Shown here piece after piece: positions 36,303-46,390 of a stretch of DNA of 64,000 nt. The stretch is from contig SCOX01000001.1 in assembly GCA_005503055.1 (NCBI GenBank), positions 124,001-188,000 on the forward strand, written 5' to 3'. The position numbers were made by a program, and so were the translations under genes. This DNA is from Lysobacteraceae bacterium P. GTDB lineage: Bacteria; Pseudomonadota; Gammaproteobacteria; Xanthomonadales; Xanthomonadaceae. Each line of letters begins with the position of its first letter. Position 1 is the stretch's first letter. The notes below the pieces were generated by a model, which saw only the letters and a program-made list of their open reading frames with translations, searched no databases and was not told where the DNA came from.

Positions 36303-36382
36303 TCCGCGCCGCGACAGCGGACCAGCGAAGCGCCCGTGATCACGCCGACTTCGCGCGGATCCTTCAGATTACGAAGGAACCC

Positions 36383-36904
36383 TCAGTCGTGGTCGTGGCC
36401 CAGCTGACTGCGGATCTCGCCGCCCGGATACAGCGTGCTATGCACATTGGCGTAGGCATAGCCTTCGCGCAGTGCGCGCAATACCTCGTCCAGTTCGCCA
36501 GGGGCGACGCCTTGTGCGTTGGGGCCGATCACGTCGGCGGCGACGATGACACCGGTGATGCGCGCCGGCGCCGCAGGGCAGGGCTGGGTGCCCACCGGAC
36601 CATTGCCGAGATTGCTGCACAGGAACGCGGCGATACCGCCGTTCACGCCCTCCTGGCCGATGTGGATGTGCGCCTGTGTGACCGAGCCCTCCAGGCCCGC
36701 GTAGACCAATTCGTAATGGATCGCGTCGCCGCCGGGCGCGATGCGGGCGCGGAAACTGCCGCGACCGTCGGTGGACAGCGCGGGCACTTCTTCGCTGCCT
36801 TCGAGCACCGCGCGGATCTGGCGGTTCTCGGCGCGGGCTTCGGGCGCATGGAACGCGGCGGCCGGCAGCAGCACGGCCGCGACGAGCAGGGCGGTGCGGA
36901 TCAT
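36383..36904 (-). CDS. Secreted CHRD-domain protein
   Basis: 173 residues from ATG 36904, chosen because GAGG stands eight bases before it; an in-frame GTG at 36913 is too close to that site. A Sec signal covers about 1-26 (ending EARAE). The rest is one CHRD (chordin-like) domain: AVLEGSEEVPALSTDGRGSF, IHYELVYAGLEGSVTQAHIH, then GPNAQGVAPGEL and ANVHSTLYPGGEIRSQL. The His-rich loops are typical. The function of bacterial CHRD proteins is unknown; they are extracytoplasmic. Confidence 0.9.
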   Translation of the reverse strand: MIRTALLVAAVLLPAAAFHAPEARAENRQIRAVLEGSEEVPALSTDGRGSFRARIAPGGDAIHYELVYAGLEGSVTQAHIHIGQEGVNGGIAAFLCSNLGNGPVGTQPCPAAPARITGVIVAADVIGPNAQGVAPGELDEVLRALREGYAYANVHSTLYPGGEIRSQLGHDHD

Positions 36905-37014
36905 GACATTCACCTCGAAGGCAGCGGCGCGGGTGGCGCCGTGCGGAAGGTGGGCTCGCCGCGGTTATCCCCCGGTGAAATTCGCATGTCACCCGCGCAC
37001 CGGGCGACGGGCGG

Positions 37015-37581
37015 TCATGGCGTGGAAGGCGCGATCAGGGCTTGCAGCGGCAGGCGGATATCGGTGAGTTTCCAGCGCAATCCTTCGCGCGTGAGCACGA
37101 ACACCACCGGGTCTCCATCGGCGTTGTGCACCGTGGCGGTGAAGCGCGACGGCGACTCGAAGCGATAACGGGCATCGCGCAGGGGATCGGGCGGCGGCGC
37201 GTGCGCGTAGCCATCCGTCGGATCGATGCCGCCACCGCTGATCCGGTGCAGCAGCCCGCGTCCCTGCAACACGGCGCCGATGCCCGCCGGCGTCGCCAGC
37301 ATGTCGACGATGCCGCCCGCGGCGCGGTTCGCCAGTCCCAAGGCGAAAGCGCCCAATGGATTGTCCTGCGCATCGATGCCGGCATTGCGCACCAGCGTGT
37401 CCTCGACCTGCGCACGCAAACTGCGGCGCACGGCGGCGAAATCCACGCGTTCGGCGAGCTCGGCCGTGTCTTCCTCGGCGATGGCCTCGCGTATCGCGTT
37501 GATCGTGAGGAACGGGCCGGCCGCGATCCAACCGGCAAGGGCCAGCAGCACGACGACCGCCAGGGCGATCCATTTCTTCAT
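37015..37581 (-). CDS. DUF2939 membrane-anchored protein
   Basis: 188 residues. One N-terminal membrane helix (MKKWIALAVVVLLALAGWIA) is followed by GPFLTINAIREAIAEEDTAE, the hallmark opening of DUF2939, and an extracytoplasmic domain with DFAAVRRSLRAQVEDTLVRN and, at the end, YRFESPSRFTATVHNADGDP. No function is known for the family. It stands alone between the CHRD gene and an MFS gene on the same strand. Confidence 0.82.
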   Translation of the reverse strand: MKKWIALAVVVLLALAGWIAAGPFLTINAIREAIAEEDTAELAERVDFAAVRRSLRAQVEDTLVRNAGIDAQDNPLGAFALGLANRAAGGIVDMLATPAGIGAVLQGRGLLHRISGGGIDPTDGYAHAPPPDPLRDARYRFESPSRFTATVHNADGDPVVFVLTREGLRWKLTDIRLPLQALIAPSTP

Positions 37582-37657
37582 GATCCACGCGCTCCTCGGG
37601 GTGAAGCGCGATGGTAGAGGCGTCGGTGCGCGGACGGATGAAGGCCGCAGCGGGCGC

Positions 37658-38827
37658 TCAGGTTTCGCTCACGGCCGTGACGCGGGCCGCGCGCGCCGGC
37701 AGCACGTGCGCGGCCAGCGCGACGCAGGCGATCGCCGCACCGGCCAGGAACGCCCAGCGCCCGGCGCCCAGTTGCCACGCCACGGCCGCCACGCCCGCGC
37801 CGGCGACGCCGCCGATGCCGCCGCTGAAGCCGTACAGCAGGCCCTGCGCGGCGCTCATGTCGCGACGTTGCGGGAACAACTCGGACATGCGCCGCATGCA
37901 GCCGGCATGGAAGGCGGCGAAGCTCAGCGCGTGGCCGGTCTGGGCGAGCGCCATCCACGCGAAAGACGCGCCGAACATCGCCACGATCGTCCAGCGCACC
38001 ACGGTGGCCAACAGGCACACGGTCATCAATCGATGGGCGCCGTAGCGCTGCACCAGGCGCGGCGCGAGCCAGAACATCGCGATCTCGCAGCCCACCCCGA
38101 TCGCCCACAGCACGCCGACCGCGAATCCGTCATGGCCGTTGGCCTGCAGGTGCAGGGTGTAGAAGACGTAGAACGGGCCGAAGCCGAGCTGCATCAGCAG
38201 CGCCGTCACCAGCAAGTGGCGCACGCCCGGCCGCCGCCACAGCTCGCCGCGGCGCGCGAGCCCGACCGCCGGCTGCGGCGCCGGGCGGTCATCGCGATGC
38301 AGCCATGCCGCCGCGACCGTCAGCGCCAGCCACGGCAGCGTGAGCCAGACGAAGGCGTCGTTGCCCAGGCGGTCGAGCAGCCAGCCGTAGGTGCCGGCCA
38401 CGATCAGGAAACCGATCGAGCCCCACATGCGGATGCGCCCGTAATCGTGGTTGCGCGCGCCCAATGCCGACAGCGTCATCGCCTCGAACTGCGGCATGAC
38501 CGCGTTGAAGAACACGCCGAACCACGCCATCGCCACGAACAGCATCACGCCGTGGTCGAAGCCGGCGAACGTCGCGAAACCCAGCAACGCCAGCGCGCAG
38601 CCGGCGACGAGCCAGTGCCCCGGCGTGGCGCTGCGTGCGCTCAGGCGGGCCCAGGTGGGCGGGGCCACAATGCGTCCTCCGTACCACAACGCCAGCATCG
38701 CGCCGATCACGTAGCCGCCGTGGCCGTTGGCCGCGACCCAGCGCCCGATGTAGGGCGTGTACGCGCCCAGCGCGCCGTAATAGCCCAGGTAGAACAGCGC
38801 GTAGCGGCGGAAATCGGCAGGGGACAA
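37658..38827 (-). CDS. MFS transporter (MFS_1_like / HcaT-LacY type)
   Basis: 389 residues and twelve predicted membrane helices. YALFYLGYYGALGAYTPYIG at the N-terminus, the RIRMWGSIGFLIVAGTYGWL segment near residue 130 and the second-half MFWLAPRLVQRYGAHRLM resemble the MFS_1_like group (HcaT, NupG/LacY relatives). The substrate is unknown. The start is TTG at 38825-38827: an in-frame stop 11 codons upstream leaves no ATG or GTG before the first helix. A CATAAT box lies on the minus strand near 38856-38861. Confidence 0.87.
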   Translation of the reverse strand: MSPADFRRYALFYLGYYGALGAYTPYIGRWVAANGHGGYVIGAMLALWYGGRIVAPPTWARLSARSATPGHWLVAGCALALLGFATFAGFDHGVMLFVAMAWFGVFFNAVMPQFEAMTLSALGARNHDYGRIRMWGSIGFLIVAGTYGWLLDRLGNDAFVWLTLPWLALTVAAAWLHRDDRPAPQPAVGLARRGELWRRPGVRHLLVTALLMQLGFGPFYVFYTLHLQANGHDGFAVGVLWAIGVGCEIAMFWLAPRLVQRYGAHRLMTVCLLATVVRWTIVAMFGASFAWMALAQTGHALSFAAFHAGCMRRMSELFPQRRDMSAAQGLLYGFSGGIGGVAGAGVAAVAWQLGAGRWAFLAGAAIACVALAAHVLPARAARVTAVSET

Positions 38828-39089
38828 GAGGGCGGGCCGGCGGCGGACGAACGCGGATTATGCGCGGCGCCGCGCCCGTCGCACCGCGTGCATCCCGTAC
38901 CGCACGCCGGTTTGCCCGATCCGCGACGCAATCCCACTCATGGCTCTGGCGCGCGCGGCGCACGCCGTGCACCATCGGGCGGGTTGCGCGCAAGCTGCAC
39001 CGCACATCGCGTCCGTCGTTGCGATGGCTCAGTATGTGCGCCTTCCCAGCCCCGCTCCTTTTTTTCGAGCTACCACACGAGGTTCCTCC

Positions 39090-40529
39090 ATGCAGTCATG
39101 GCTCCGGCGCAAGGACATCAACCGGATCACGGTCCATGAGGAGGGCCGGCGGCTCGTCCCCACGCTGAGCTGGCCGCACCTGATCGCGCTGGGCATCGGC
39201 GCGATCGTCGGCACCGGCATCTACACCTTGATCGGCGTCGGTGCCGAAAAGGCGGGCCCGGCGGTGCTGCTGTCGTTCCTCGTCGCCGGCATCGTGTGCG
39301 CCTGCGCCGCGCTGGCTTACGCCGAGTTGTCGACCATGATGCCGGCAGCCGGCAGCGCCTACACGTACAGCTATGCCGTGCTGGGCGAGGTCATCGCCTG
39401 GGTGGTGGGCTGGAGCCTGATCCTGGAGTACTCGCTGGTGGTGAGCACCGTGGCGGTGGGCTGGTCGGGTTACTTCGTCGGCTTCCTGCACTGGGTGCAA
39501 ACGCAGACCGGATGGGCGGTGACCTTGCCCACGGCGCTTGCCGCGGGGCCACACGCCGGCGGCGTCATCAACCTGCCGGCGATCGTCATCACCTTCCTGG
39601 TCGCCGGCGCGCTGATCGCCGGCACCCGCGAAAGCGCGACGCTCAACGCGGTGCTGGTGGTGTTCAAGCTGATCGCGCTGGCGGTCTTCATCGCCGTCGC
39701 CATGCCGGCATTCGACAGCGCCAACCTGCAGCCGTTCATGCCGTACGGGTTCTCCAAGTCGGTCGATGCCGCCGGCGTGGAGCGCGGCGTAATGGCTGCG
39801 GCGGCGATCATCTTCTTCGCCTTCTACGGCTTCGATGCGATTTCCACCGCGGCCGAGGAAACCAAGAACCCCGGACGCGATCTGTCGATCGGCATCATCG
39901 GTTCGATGATCGGCTGCACGCTGATCTACGTGCTGGTCGCGCTGGCGGCCGTGGGCGCGATGAGCTACACCGTGTTCGGCACGAGCGCCGAGCCGCTGGC
40001 GCTGATCATGCGCGAGCTGGGCCACGGCAAGGCCGCGCTGCTGATCGGCGTGGTCGCTGTGATCGCGCTGCCGACGGTGCTGCTGGCGTTCTTCTACGGG
40101 CAGAGCCGCATCTTCTTCGTGATGTCGCGCGACGGACTGCTGCCGCGCGGCCTGTCCAAGGTCAATCCGCGCACGGGCACGCCGGTGGCGATCACCGTGT
40201 TCACCGCGGTGCTGGTCGCGGCACTGGCCGGCGTGGCGCGGCTGGACGAGATCGCCGCGCTCGCCAACGCCGGCACGCTGGCGGCCTTCATCGCCGTGGC
40301 GGTGTGCCTGCTTGTGCTGCGCAAGCGCGATCCGGACCGCCAGCGTCTGTTCCGCACGCCGCTGGCGTGGGTGGTCGGACCGATCGCGATCCTGGGCTGC
40401 CTGTACCTGTTCTGGAGCCTGCCGCACCGCACGCAGCTGTGGTTCCTGGCGTGGAACGTGCTGGGCGTCGTCGTCTACGTGCTCTACAGCCGCCGCGCGA
40501 GCCTGCTGGCGCGCGGGCAGGACGCTTGA
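39090..40529 (+). CDS. APC-family amino acid permease (CAT-like)
   Basis: 479 residues from ATG 39090, with GAGG seven bases upstream. It is a cytoplasmic-membrane transporter with about twelve helices plus two. The N-terminal consensus LSWPHLIALGIGAIVGTGIY and the GVGAEKAGPAVLLSFLVAGI segment are typical, as is FFAFYGFDAISTAAEETKNP near residue 250. It matches YfnA/CAT-type cationic amino-acid permeases; specificity is not readable. It is divergent from the MFS gene with a 262-bp spacer, and ends at a good terminator. Confidence 0.92.
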   Translation: MQSWLRRKDINRITVHEEGRRLVPTLSWPHLIALGIGAIVGTGIYTLIGVGAEKAGPAVLLSFLVAGIVCACAALAYAELSTMMPAAGSAYTYSYAVLGEVIAWVVGWSLILEYSLVVSTVAVGWSGYFVGFLHWVQTQTGWAVTLPTALAAGPHAGGVINLPAIVITFLVAGALIAGTRESATLNAVLVVFKLIALAVFIAVAMPAFDSANLQPFMPYGFSKSVDAAGVERGVMAAAAIIFFAFYGFDAISTAAEETKNPGRDLSIGIIGSMIGCTLIYVLVALAAVGAMSYTVFGTSAEPLALIMRELGHGKAALLIGVVAVIALPTVLLAFFYGQSRIFFVMSRDGLLPRGLSKVNPRTGTPVAITVFTAVLVAALAGVARLDEIAALANAGTLAAFIAVAVCLLVLRKRDPDRQRLFRTPLAWVVGPIAILGCLYLFWSLPHRTQLWFLAWNVLGVVVYVLYSRRASLLARGQDA

Positions 40530-40554
40530 CGGTCGGTCGAACGACCATCCTCAC

Positions 40555-40586
40555 GCAAAGGGCGCCGCATGGCGCCCTTTGCTTTT
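40555..40586 (+). terminator. Terminator after the amino acid permease
   Basis: GCAAAGGGCGCC-GCAT-GGCGCCCTTTGC followed by TTTT: perfect 12-bp arms with a tetraloop, 25 bp after the stop. The A-tract on the other side allows bidirectional action for the converging sirtuin gene. Confidence 0.88.
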
Positions 40587-40605
40587 CGTGACAGCAACGT
40601 AGCAA

Positions 40606-40636
40606 CGTAGCCCGGGTCAGCGCAGCGCACCCGGGG
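40606..40636. repeat. Dispersed 31-bp repeat (CGTAGCCCGGGT...ACCCGGGG)
   Basis: An interrupted palindrome, GCCCGGGT-N11-ACCCGGG, headed CGTA. Two closer copies occur at 55311 and 55391; here the middle reads CAGCGCAGCGC instead of AAGCGAAGCGC. It lies just after the 3' end of the sirtuin gene. Confidence 0.7.
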
Positions 40637-40657
40637 AGCCCGTCCGCAGACGGTGCC

Positions 40658-41503
40658 TCAGGCGGCCAATGCCTCCGACAACACCGCGCCCGCTTCCTCT
40701 TCGATCTTCAACGACGCCAGATCGTCCGCGCGCGTGCGCCCGCGATTGAGGATCGCCAGCTCGATTCCGGCCTCGGCCGCCATCCGCGCGAAGCGGTAGC
40801 CCGAATACACCATCAGCGAAGAGCCCACGACGAGCATGGCGTCGGAGCCCTTCAGCGCCTCGCCGGCACGCTGGGCGCGCTCGCGCGGCACGTTCTCGCC
40901 GAAGAACACCACGTCGGGCTTGAGCATGCCGCCGCAGGATTCGCAGGCGGGTACGTCGAAACGGGTGAAGTCGAGCCCGTCGAGGTCGGCATCGCCATCG
41001 GGCGCGGTGGAAGCGTCCAGACCGGCCCATGCGGGATTGGCTGCCGCCAACCGTTGCTGCAGATCCGCGCGCGAGGACGGCGCCCGGCACGCCAGGCACA
41101 CCACGCCGTCCAGGCGACCGTGCAGGTCGATCACCTCGCGGCTGCCGGCGCGCTGGTGCAGACCATCGACGTTCTGCGTGAGCAGGGTGGAGATCCCGCC
41201 GCGCGCCTCCCAGTCGGCCAGCGCGACATGCACGCTGTTGGGCCGGGCCTCGTCGATGCGCGGCCAGCCCACGAAACTGCGCGCCCAGTACCGGGCATTC
41301 ACGCGCGCATCGCCCGTGAAGGCCTGGTACGTGACCGGCGGCGTGCGCTTCCACTGGCCGTCGGCATCGCGGTAGTCGGGGATGCCGGAATTCGTGCTGC
41401 AGCCCGCGCCCGTGAGCACGAACACCCGCCGGCAGGGCGCCAGCCACGCGCGCAGGCGCCGTGCGGAGGAAGGCTGAACGAGGCTGTTGGCGACGAGGGA
41501 CAT
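40658..41503 (-). CDS. cobB: Sir2-family NAD-dependent protein deacylase
   Basis: 281 residues. It removes acyl groups from lysines using NAD, in the cytoplasm. FVLTGAGCSTNSGIPDYRD near residue 30 binds NAD. LTQNVDGLHQRAG near 108 and IDLHGRLDGVVC follow, with the catalytic His in LHG. Two zinc cysteine pairs (CLAC and CESC) are intact. FFGENVPRERAQRA and VVGSSLMVYSGYRFA complete the Rossmann half. The sequence is of the mitochondrial SIRT4-like class II rather than E. coli CobB. It is divergent from lhr. Confidence 0.93.
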   Translation of the reverse strand: MSLVANSLVQPSSARRLRAWLAPCRRVFVLTGAGCSTNSGIPDYRDADGQWKRTPPVTYQAFTGDARVNARYWARSFVGWPRIDEARPNSVHVALADWEARGGISTLLTQNVDGLHQRAGSREVIDLHGRLDGVVCLACRAPSSRADLQQRLAAANPAWAGLDASTAPDGDADLDGLDFTRFDVPACESCGGMLKPDVVFFGENVPRERAQRAGEALKGSDAMLVVGSSLMVYSGYRFARMAAEAGIELAILNRGRTRADDLASLKIEEEAGAVLSEALAA

Positions 41504-41659
41504 GACCCCATCTTAGGTGGAGGCCGAACGCTTCGTCGCAAGGGATCGGCCTCGATGCGGTGAGGGCAAAGCGCCCCATACCGCGTTCTCCTGTGTGAAC
41601 ACCCCCGCTGTCCCAACGTCGTCTCACCGACTGAGACGCCCCCACGGCACCCTCCTGCA

Positions 41660-44600
41660 ATGCCCCTGAGCGCCTTCCATCCCGCCGTCTCCAACTGGTT
41701 CGCCAAGGCCTTCCCCGCGCCCACGCCGGCGCAGGTGCAGGCGTGGCCGGCCATCCGCAGCGGCCGCAACACGCTGGTGGCCGCGCCCACCGGTTCGGGC
41801 AAGACGCTGACCGCGTTCATGACCGCCATCGACATGCTGGTCCGCGAGGGCCTGGAGCTTGCCGGCGGCGATGCGCTGTTCGACGCGCCGGCCGGTCTGC
41901 CGGACGAAACCTTCGTCGTCTACGTCTCGCCGCTGAAGGCGCTGTCGAACGACATCCGCATCAACCTCGAAGCGCCGCTGGCCGGCATCCGCGACGAACT
42001 GGCTGCGATGGGCCTTGCCGACGTGGAGATCCGCACCGCGGTGCGCACCGGCGACACCCCGCAGGCCGAGCGCGCCGCCAACCGCCGCAAGCCGCCGCAC
42101 ATCCTCGTCACCACGCCCGAGTCGCTGTACGTGTTGCTGGGCTCCGAATCCGGCCGCGCGATGCTCTCCACCGTGCGCACGGTCATCGTCGACGAAATCC
42201 ACGCCGTGGCCGGCAGCAAGCGCGGCAGCCATCTCTCGCTTTCGCTGGAACGCCTGGAAGCGCTATGCGGCCACCGCCTCACGCGCGTGGGCCTGTCGGC
42301 GACGCAGAAGCCGATCGAGGAGGTCGCGCGCTTTCTCGTCGGCTCGGCCGCGGTCGCCAACGACGGCGCGCCGGACTGCGAGATCGTCGACATCGGCTAC
42401 ACGCGCAAGCGCGACCTCGCCCTGGAGATGCCGCCCACACCGCTCAGCGCGGTGATGTCGAGCGACCAGTGGGAGCAGGTCTACACGCGCCTGGTCGAAC
42501 TGGTCGAGCAGCACCGCACCACGCTCGTCTTCGTCAACACGCGGCGCATGGCCGAACGCGCGGCGCACCATCTGGGCGAGAAGCTCGGCAAGGACGCGGT
42601 GGCCGCGCACCACGGCAGCCTGTCCAAGGAACTGCGCCTGGACGCGGAGCAGAAGCTCAAGCGTGGCGAGCTGCGCGTACTCGTGGCGACCGCGTCGCTG
42701 GAACTGGGCATCGACATCGGCGATGTCGACCTGGTGTGCCAGCTCGGTTCGCCGCGTTCGATCGCCGCCTTCCTGCAGCGCGTCGGCCGTTCGGGCCATG
42801 CCGTGGGCGGCACGCCGAAGGGTCGGCTGTTCCCGCAGACGCGCGACGAACTGGTCGAATGCGCGGCGTTGCTCGACAGCGTGCGTCGCGGCGAGCTCGA
42901 TGCGCTGGTCATGCCCGAGGCGCCATTGGACGTGCTGGCGCAGCAGATCGTGGCCGAAGTGTCGTGCCGCGAGTGGGAGGAAGACGCGCTGTTCGACTGG
43001 GTGCGTCGCGCTTGGCCGTACGCGCAGCTCAAGCGCGAGGATTTCAACGCCATCGTGCGCATGCTCGCCGACGGCTTCACGACGCGGCGCGGCATCCGCG
43101 CCGGCTACCTGCATCGCGATGCGGTGAACCGCATCGTGCGCGGCCGCAAGGGCGGGCGCATGACCGCGCTGATGTCCGGCGGCACGATCCCCGACACCGG
43201 CGACTACTCCGTGATCATGGAGCCGGAGTCGGTGTTCATCGGCACGGTGAACGAGGACTTCGCCGTCGAGAGCATGGCCGGCGACATCTTCCAGCTCGGC
43301 AATGCGAGCTACCGCATCCTGCGCGTGGAACCGGGCAAGGTGCGCGTGGAAGACGCGCATGGGCAGCCGCCGAGCATTCCGTTCTGGTTGGGCGAAGCGC
43401 CGGGACGCACCGACGAGTTGTCGACCGCGGTCTCGCGTCTGCGCGAGGAAGTGACCGCGCGCCTTGCGCCGCTGACTCAGCCCCTCTCTCCGCGGGAGAG
43501 GATTTGGGGTGAGGACCGGGACGCGGGAAGCGATGAATCGACCGGCGCGCCACAGGCGCTTCCGGCCAGCGACTCCCCACCGCAAGGCCTTCACCCGCCG
43601 GGAGAGGGAACCCAGCCGCTCGCCCACATCGAAGGCAGCGACGCCTTCGCCTGGCTCGTCGACGAAGTGCTGCTCACGCCCGAGGCCGCGCGCCAGATCA
43701 TCGAATACCTCGCGAGCACCGCCGCCGCCCTGGGCGCGATGCCGACGCAGAACACGCTGGTGCTGGAACGCTTCTTCGACGACTCCGGCGGTACCCAGCT
43801 CATCATCCACACGCCCTACGGCAGCCGCATCAATCGTGCCTGGGGTCTGGCGCTGCGCAAGCGGTTCTGCCGCAAGTTCAACTTCGAACTGCAGGCCGCG
43901 GCGACCGAGGACGCGATCATCCTCTCGCTGTCCACCAGCCACAGCTTCCCGCTGATCGAAGTCGCCAGCTACCTGCATTCGGCATCGGCCGAGCATGTGC
44001 TGGTCCAGGCGCTGCTCGATGCGCCGCTGTTCGGCGCGCGCTGGCGCTGGGTGGCGACCACCGCGTTGGCGCTGCCGCGATTCGTCGGCGGCAAGAAGGT
44101 GCCGCCGCAGTTGCAACGCATGAAGTCCGAAGACCTGCTCGCGACCGTGTTTCCCGACCAGGTCGCCTGCGCCGAGAACCTGGTCGGCGAGCGCGAAGTG
44201 CCCGACCACCCGCTGGTCGCGCAAACGCTGCACGATTGCCTGCACGAGGCGATGGACGTAGAAGGCTGGCTGGACGTGCTGCGCGCAATGGAAGACGGGC
44301 GGGTGCAGATCGTCGCGCGCGACCTGAGCGCGCCGTCGCCGTTCGCGGCGGAGATACTCAATGCGCGTCCATACGCATTTCTCGACGACGCGCCGCTGGA
44401 AGAACGCCGCACACAGGCCGTGCAGACGCGCCGTTACACCGACGCGCAAAGCGTCGACGACCTGGGCCGCCTCGACGCCGATGCGATCGATGCCGTGCGC
44501 GAGGAATGCTGGCCCCAGGTGCGCAGCGCCGACGAGATGCACGAGGCGCTGATGGGCCTGGGAGCCGTCACGCTGCGCGAAGTCCGCGAGAACGGCTGGA

Positions 44601-46261
44601 ACGATTGGCTGCAGCGCCTGGTCAAGGCGCATCGTGCGACGAAGCTGGAACCTCCGGCGCTCGACAAGCCCGTCGGCCAGCGAAGTACGGATGGCAATGG
44701 TCTGTGGGTCGCGGCAGAACGTCTGCCGCAGCTGCAGGTCGTGTTCAGGCAGGTCGCGATGCACCCGCCGATCGAGGCTCCGGCCGAGTACGCCGCGCAG
44801 GCGTGGGACCGCGAGGACGCGCTGGTCGAACTGTTGCGCTCGCGCCTGACGGGTTTGGGCCCGACGCCGGCGCAGGTGATCGCCGACGATCTCTCGCTGC
44901 CGCGCGGCGACGTCGAGCTGGCGCTGCTGCGCCTGCAGAACGAAGGCTACGTGATGCAAGGGCGCTTCACGCCGGGCGCGGAGGGGTCCGCACTCGAATG
45001 GTGCGAACGCCACCTGCTCGCGCGCATCCACCGTTACACGCTCAAGCGTCTGCGTCGCGAGATCGAACCGGTGACGCCGCGCGATTTCATGCGCTTCCTG
45101 TTCGACTGGCAGCGCGTCGCGCCGTCGACGCGCGTCAATGGCCCCGAGGCATTGGCCGGAATCCTGTCGCAGTTGGAAGGGTTCGAGGCGCCCGCCGCCG
45201 CGTGGGAAAGCGAACTGCTGCCCTCGCGCGTCAACGACTATTCGATTTCGTGGCTCGACGATCTGTGTACCGCCGGCCGCACGCTGTGGACGCGCCTGCG
45301 CGCAGGTCCGGCCGATCCCGGCGTCGCGAAGGGCAGCACGCCGGTACGCGCCACGCCGGTGGTGCTGCTGCCGCGTCGCGACGCGCAGATCTGGACGCGC
45401 TTGGCGCCGCCGCCCGCGGGCGATGAGGCGCTGTCCTCGCGTGCGCAGAAGGTCGTCGACTTCCTGCATGAACACGGCGCGTCGTTCTTCGACGAACTGG
45501 TCACCGGCGCGCACCTGCTGCGCACCGAACTGGAAGACGCGCTGGCCGAACTGGTCGCGCGCGGTCGCGTGCATTGCGACAGTTACGCCGGCCTGCGTGC
45601 GCTGCTGGTGCCCGCATCCAAGCGCCCGAGCGCGCACCCGGGCCGTCGCCGTCGCGCCGCGCTGTTCGGCATCGAGGACGCTGGCCGCTGGGTGCTGATC
45701 CGGCGCACTGCGTCGGCCGAACAGGCGCGCGCGCCGGAAGATATCGAACACGTCGCGCGCACGCTGCTGCGCCGCTACGGCGTGGTGTGCTGGCGCCTGC
45801 TCGAACGCGAGGCGCAATGGCTGCCGCCGTGGCGCGAGCTGATCCGCATCTACCACCGCCTGGAAGCGCGCGGCGAGATCCGCGGCGGCCGCTTCATCTC
45901 GGGCCTGTCGGGCGAGCAATTCGCGTTGCCCGAAGCCATCGGCCTGATGCGCCAGGTGCGCCAGCGCCCGCACGACGGCGCGATGGTGTGCGTGTCGGCG
46001 GTCGATCCGCTCAATCTGGTCGGCACGATCGTGTCCGGCGAGAAGGTGCCGCGACTGGCCGGCTCGCGCGTCCTGTACCGCGACGGCGTGCCGCTGGCGA
46101 CGCTGGTGTCGGGCGACGTGAACCTGCTTGCCGAACTGCCCAACGACGAAGAGGCCAAGGCGCGCCGCGTCCTGCTGCGCGAGCCGGAACGCTCCATCGC
46201 CGGCTTCACCGCGCCGGTGACGCTTCCCTCGCTGGCGCCGGTAGTGCGCACGCGGCACTGA
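41660..46261 (+). CDS. lhr: Long Lhr-type ATP-dependent DNA helicase
   Basis: 1533 residues, the length of full Lhr (about 1538 in E. coli), including about 45 inserted residues. The SF2 motifs are intact: Walker [15 protein letters not shown] (near 43), [14 protein letters not shown] in [15 protein letters not shown] (near 177), SATQKPIEE, and motif [14 protein letters not shown] (near 373). A winged helix and the Lhr-core follow, then a C-terminal half (about 900-1533). From memory, the C-terminal domain of E. coli Lhr has uracil-DNA glycosylase activity. The insert at residues about 607-652 is encoded by an intergenic palindromic repeat (43478-43616). A UdgX-like gene follows on the same strand. 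Confidence 0.95.
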   Translation: MPLSAFHPAVSNWFAKAFPAPTPAQVQAWPAIRSGRNTLVAAPTGSGKTLTAFMTAIDMLVREGLELAGGDALFDAPAGLPDETFVVYVSPLKALSNDIRINLEAPLAGIRDELAAMGLADVEIRTAVRTGDTPQAERAANRRKPPHILVTTPESLYVLLGSESGRAMLSTVRTVIVDEIHAVAGSKRGSHLSLSLERLEALCGHRLTRVGLSATQKPIEEVARFLVGSAAVANDGAPDCEIVDIGYTRKRDLALEMPPTPLSAVMSSDQWEQVYTRLVELVEQHRTTLVFVNTRRMAERAAHHLGEKLGKDAVAAHHGSLSKELRLDAEQKLKRGELRVLVATASLELGIDIGDVDLVCQLGSPRSIAAFLQRVGRSGHAVGGTPKGRLFPQTRDELVECAALLDSVRRGELDALVMPEAPLDVLAQQIVAEVSCREWEEDALFDWVRRAWPYAQLKREDFNAIVRMLADGFTTRRGIRAGYLHRDAVNRIVRGRKGGRMTALMSGGTIPDTGDYSVIMEPESVFIGTVNEDFAVESMAGDIFQLGNASYRILRVEPGKVRVEDAHGQPPSIPFWLGEAPGRTDELSTAVSRLREEVTARLAPLTQPLSPRERIWGEDRDAGSDESTGAPQALPASDSPPQGLHPPGEGTQPLAHIEGSDAFAWLVDEVLLTPEAARQIIEYLASTAAALGAMPTQNTLVLERFFDDSGGTQLIIHTPYGSRINRAWGLALRKRFCRKFNFELQAAATEDAIILSLSTSHSFPLIEVASYLHSASAEHVLVQALLDAPLFGARWRWVATTALALPRFVGGKKVPPQLQRMKSEDLLATVFPDQVACAENLVGEREVPDHPLVAQTLHDCLHEAMDVEGWLDVLRAMEDGRVQIVARDLSAPSPFAAEILNARPYAFLDDAPLEERRTQAVQTRRYTDAQSVDDLGRLDADAIDAVREECWPQVRSADEMHEALMGLGAVTLREVRENGWNDWLQRLVKAHRATKLEPPALDKPVGQRSTDGNGLWVAAERLPQLQVVFRQVAMHPPIEAPAEYAAQAWDREDALVELLRSRLTGLGPTPAQVIADDLSLPRGDVELALLRLQNEGYVMQGRFTPGAEGSALEWCERHLLARIHRYTLKRLRREIEPVTPRDFMRFLFDWQRVAPSTRVNGPEALAGILSQLEGFEAPAAAWESELLPSRVNDYSISWLDDLCTAGRTLWTRLRAGPADPGVAKGSTPVRATPVVLLPRRDAQIWTRLAPPPAGDEALSSRAQKVVDFLHEHGASFFDELVTGAHLLRTELEDALAELVARGRVHCDSYAGLRALLVPASKRPSAHPGRRRRAALFGIEDAGRWVLIRRTASAEQARAPEDIEHVARTLLRRYGVVCWRLLEREAQWLPPWRELIRIYHRLEARGEIRGGRFISGLSGEQFALPEAIGLMRQVRQRPHDGAMVCVSAVDPLNLVGTIVSGEKVPRLAGSRVLYRDGVPLATLVSGDVNLLAELPNDEEAKARRVLLREPERSIAGFTAPVTLPSLAPVVRTRH
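43478..43616. repeat. Palindromic intergenic-type repeat inserted in frame in lhr
   Basis: 43478-43514, read on the minus strand, begins CCTCACCCCAAATCCTCTCC and matches the intergenic element at 33489-33523. A second related piece, TTCACCCGCCGGGAGAGGG, lies at about 43590-43608. Together they add a Pro/Ser/Gly-rich stretch ([16 protein letters not shown] onward) between two conserved Lhr segments without breaking the frame. Confidence 0.8.
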
Positions 46262-46390
46262 CGTCCGAAGGCGGGAAGCGGCCACGCTGTTCACCTCCCA
46301 CCGACACCCGGCCTCCTGCGCCGTCTTCAATCGTTCTTGATGCCTGCGCGCAGAAGATGACGCCGTCGATCCCGCACCGGAGACCGCGCA

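Noticed and set aside
43475-43620. Pseudogenisation of lhr by insertion
   Set aside because: The reading frame stays open for 1533 codons and all downstream conserved segments are present.
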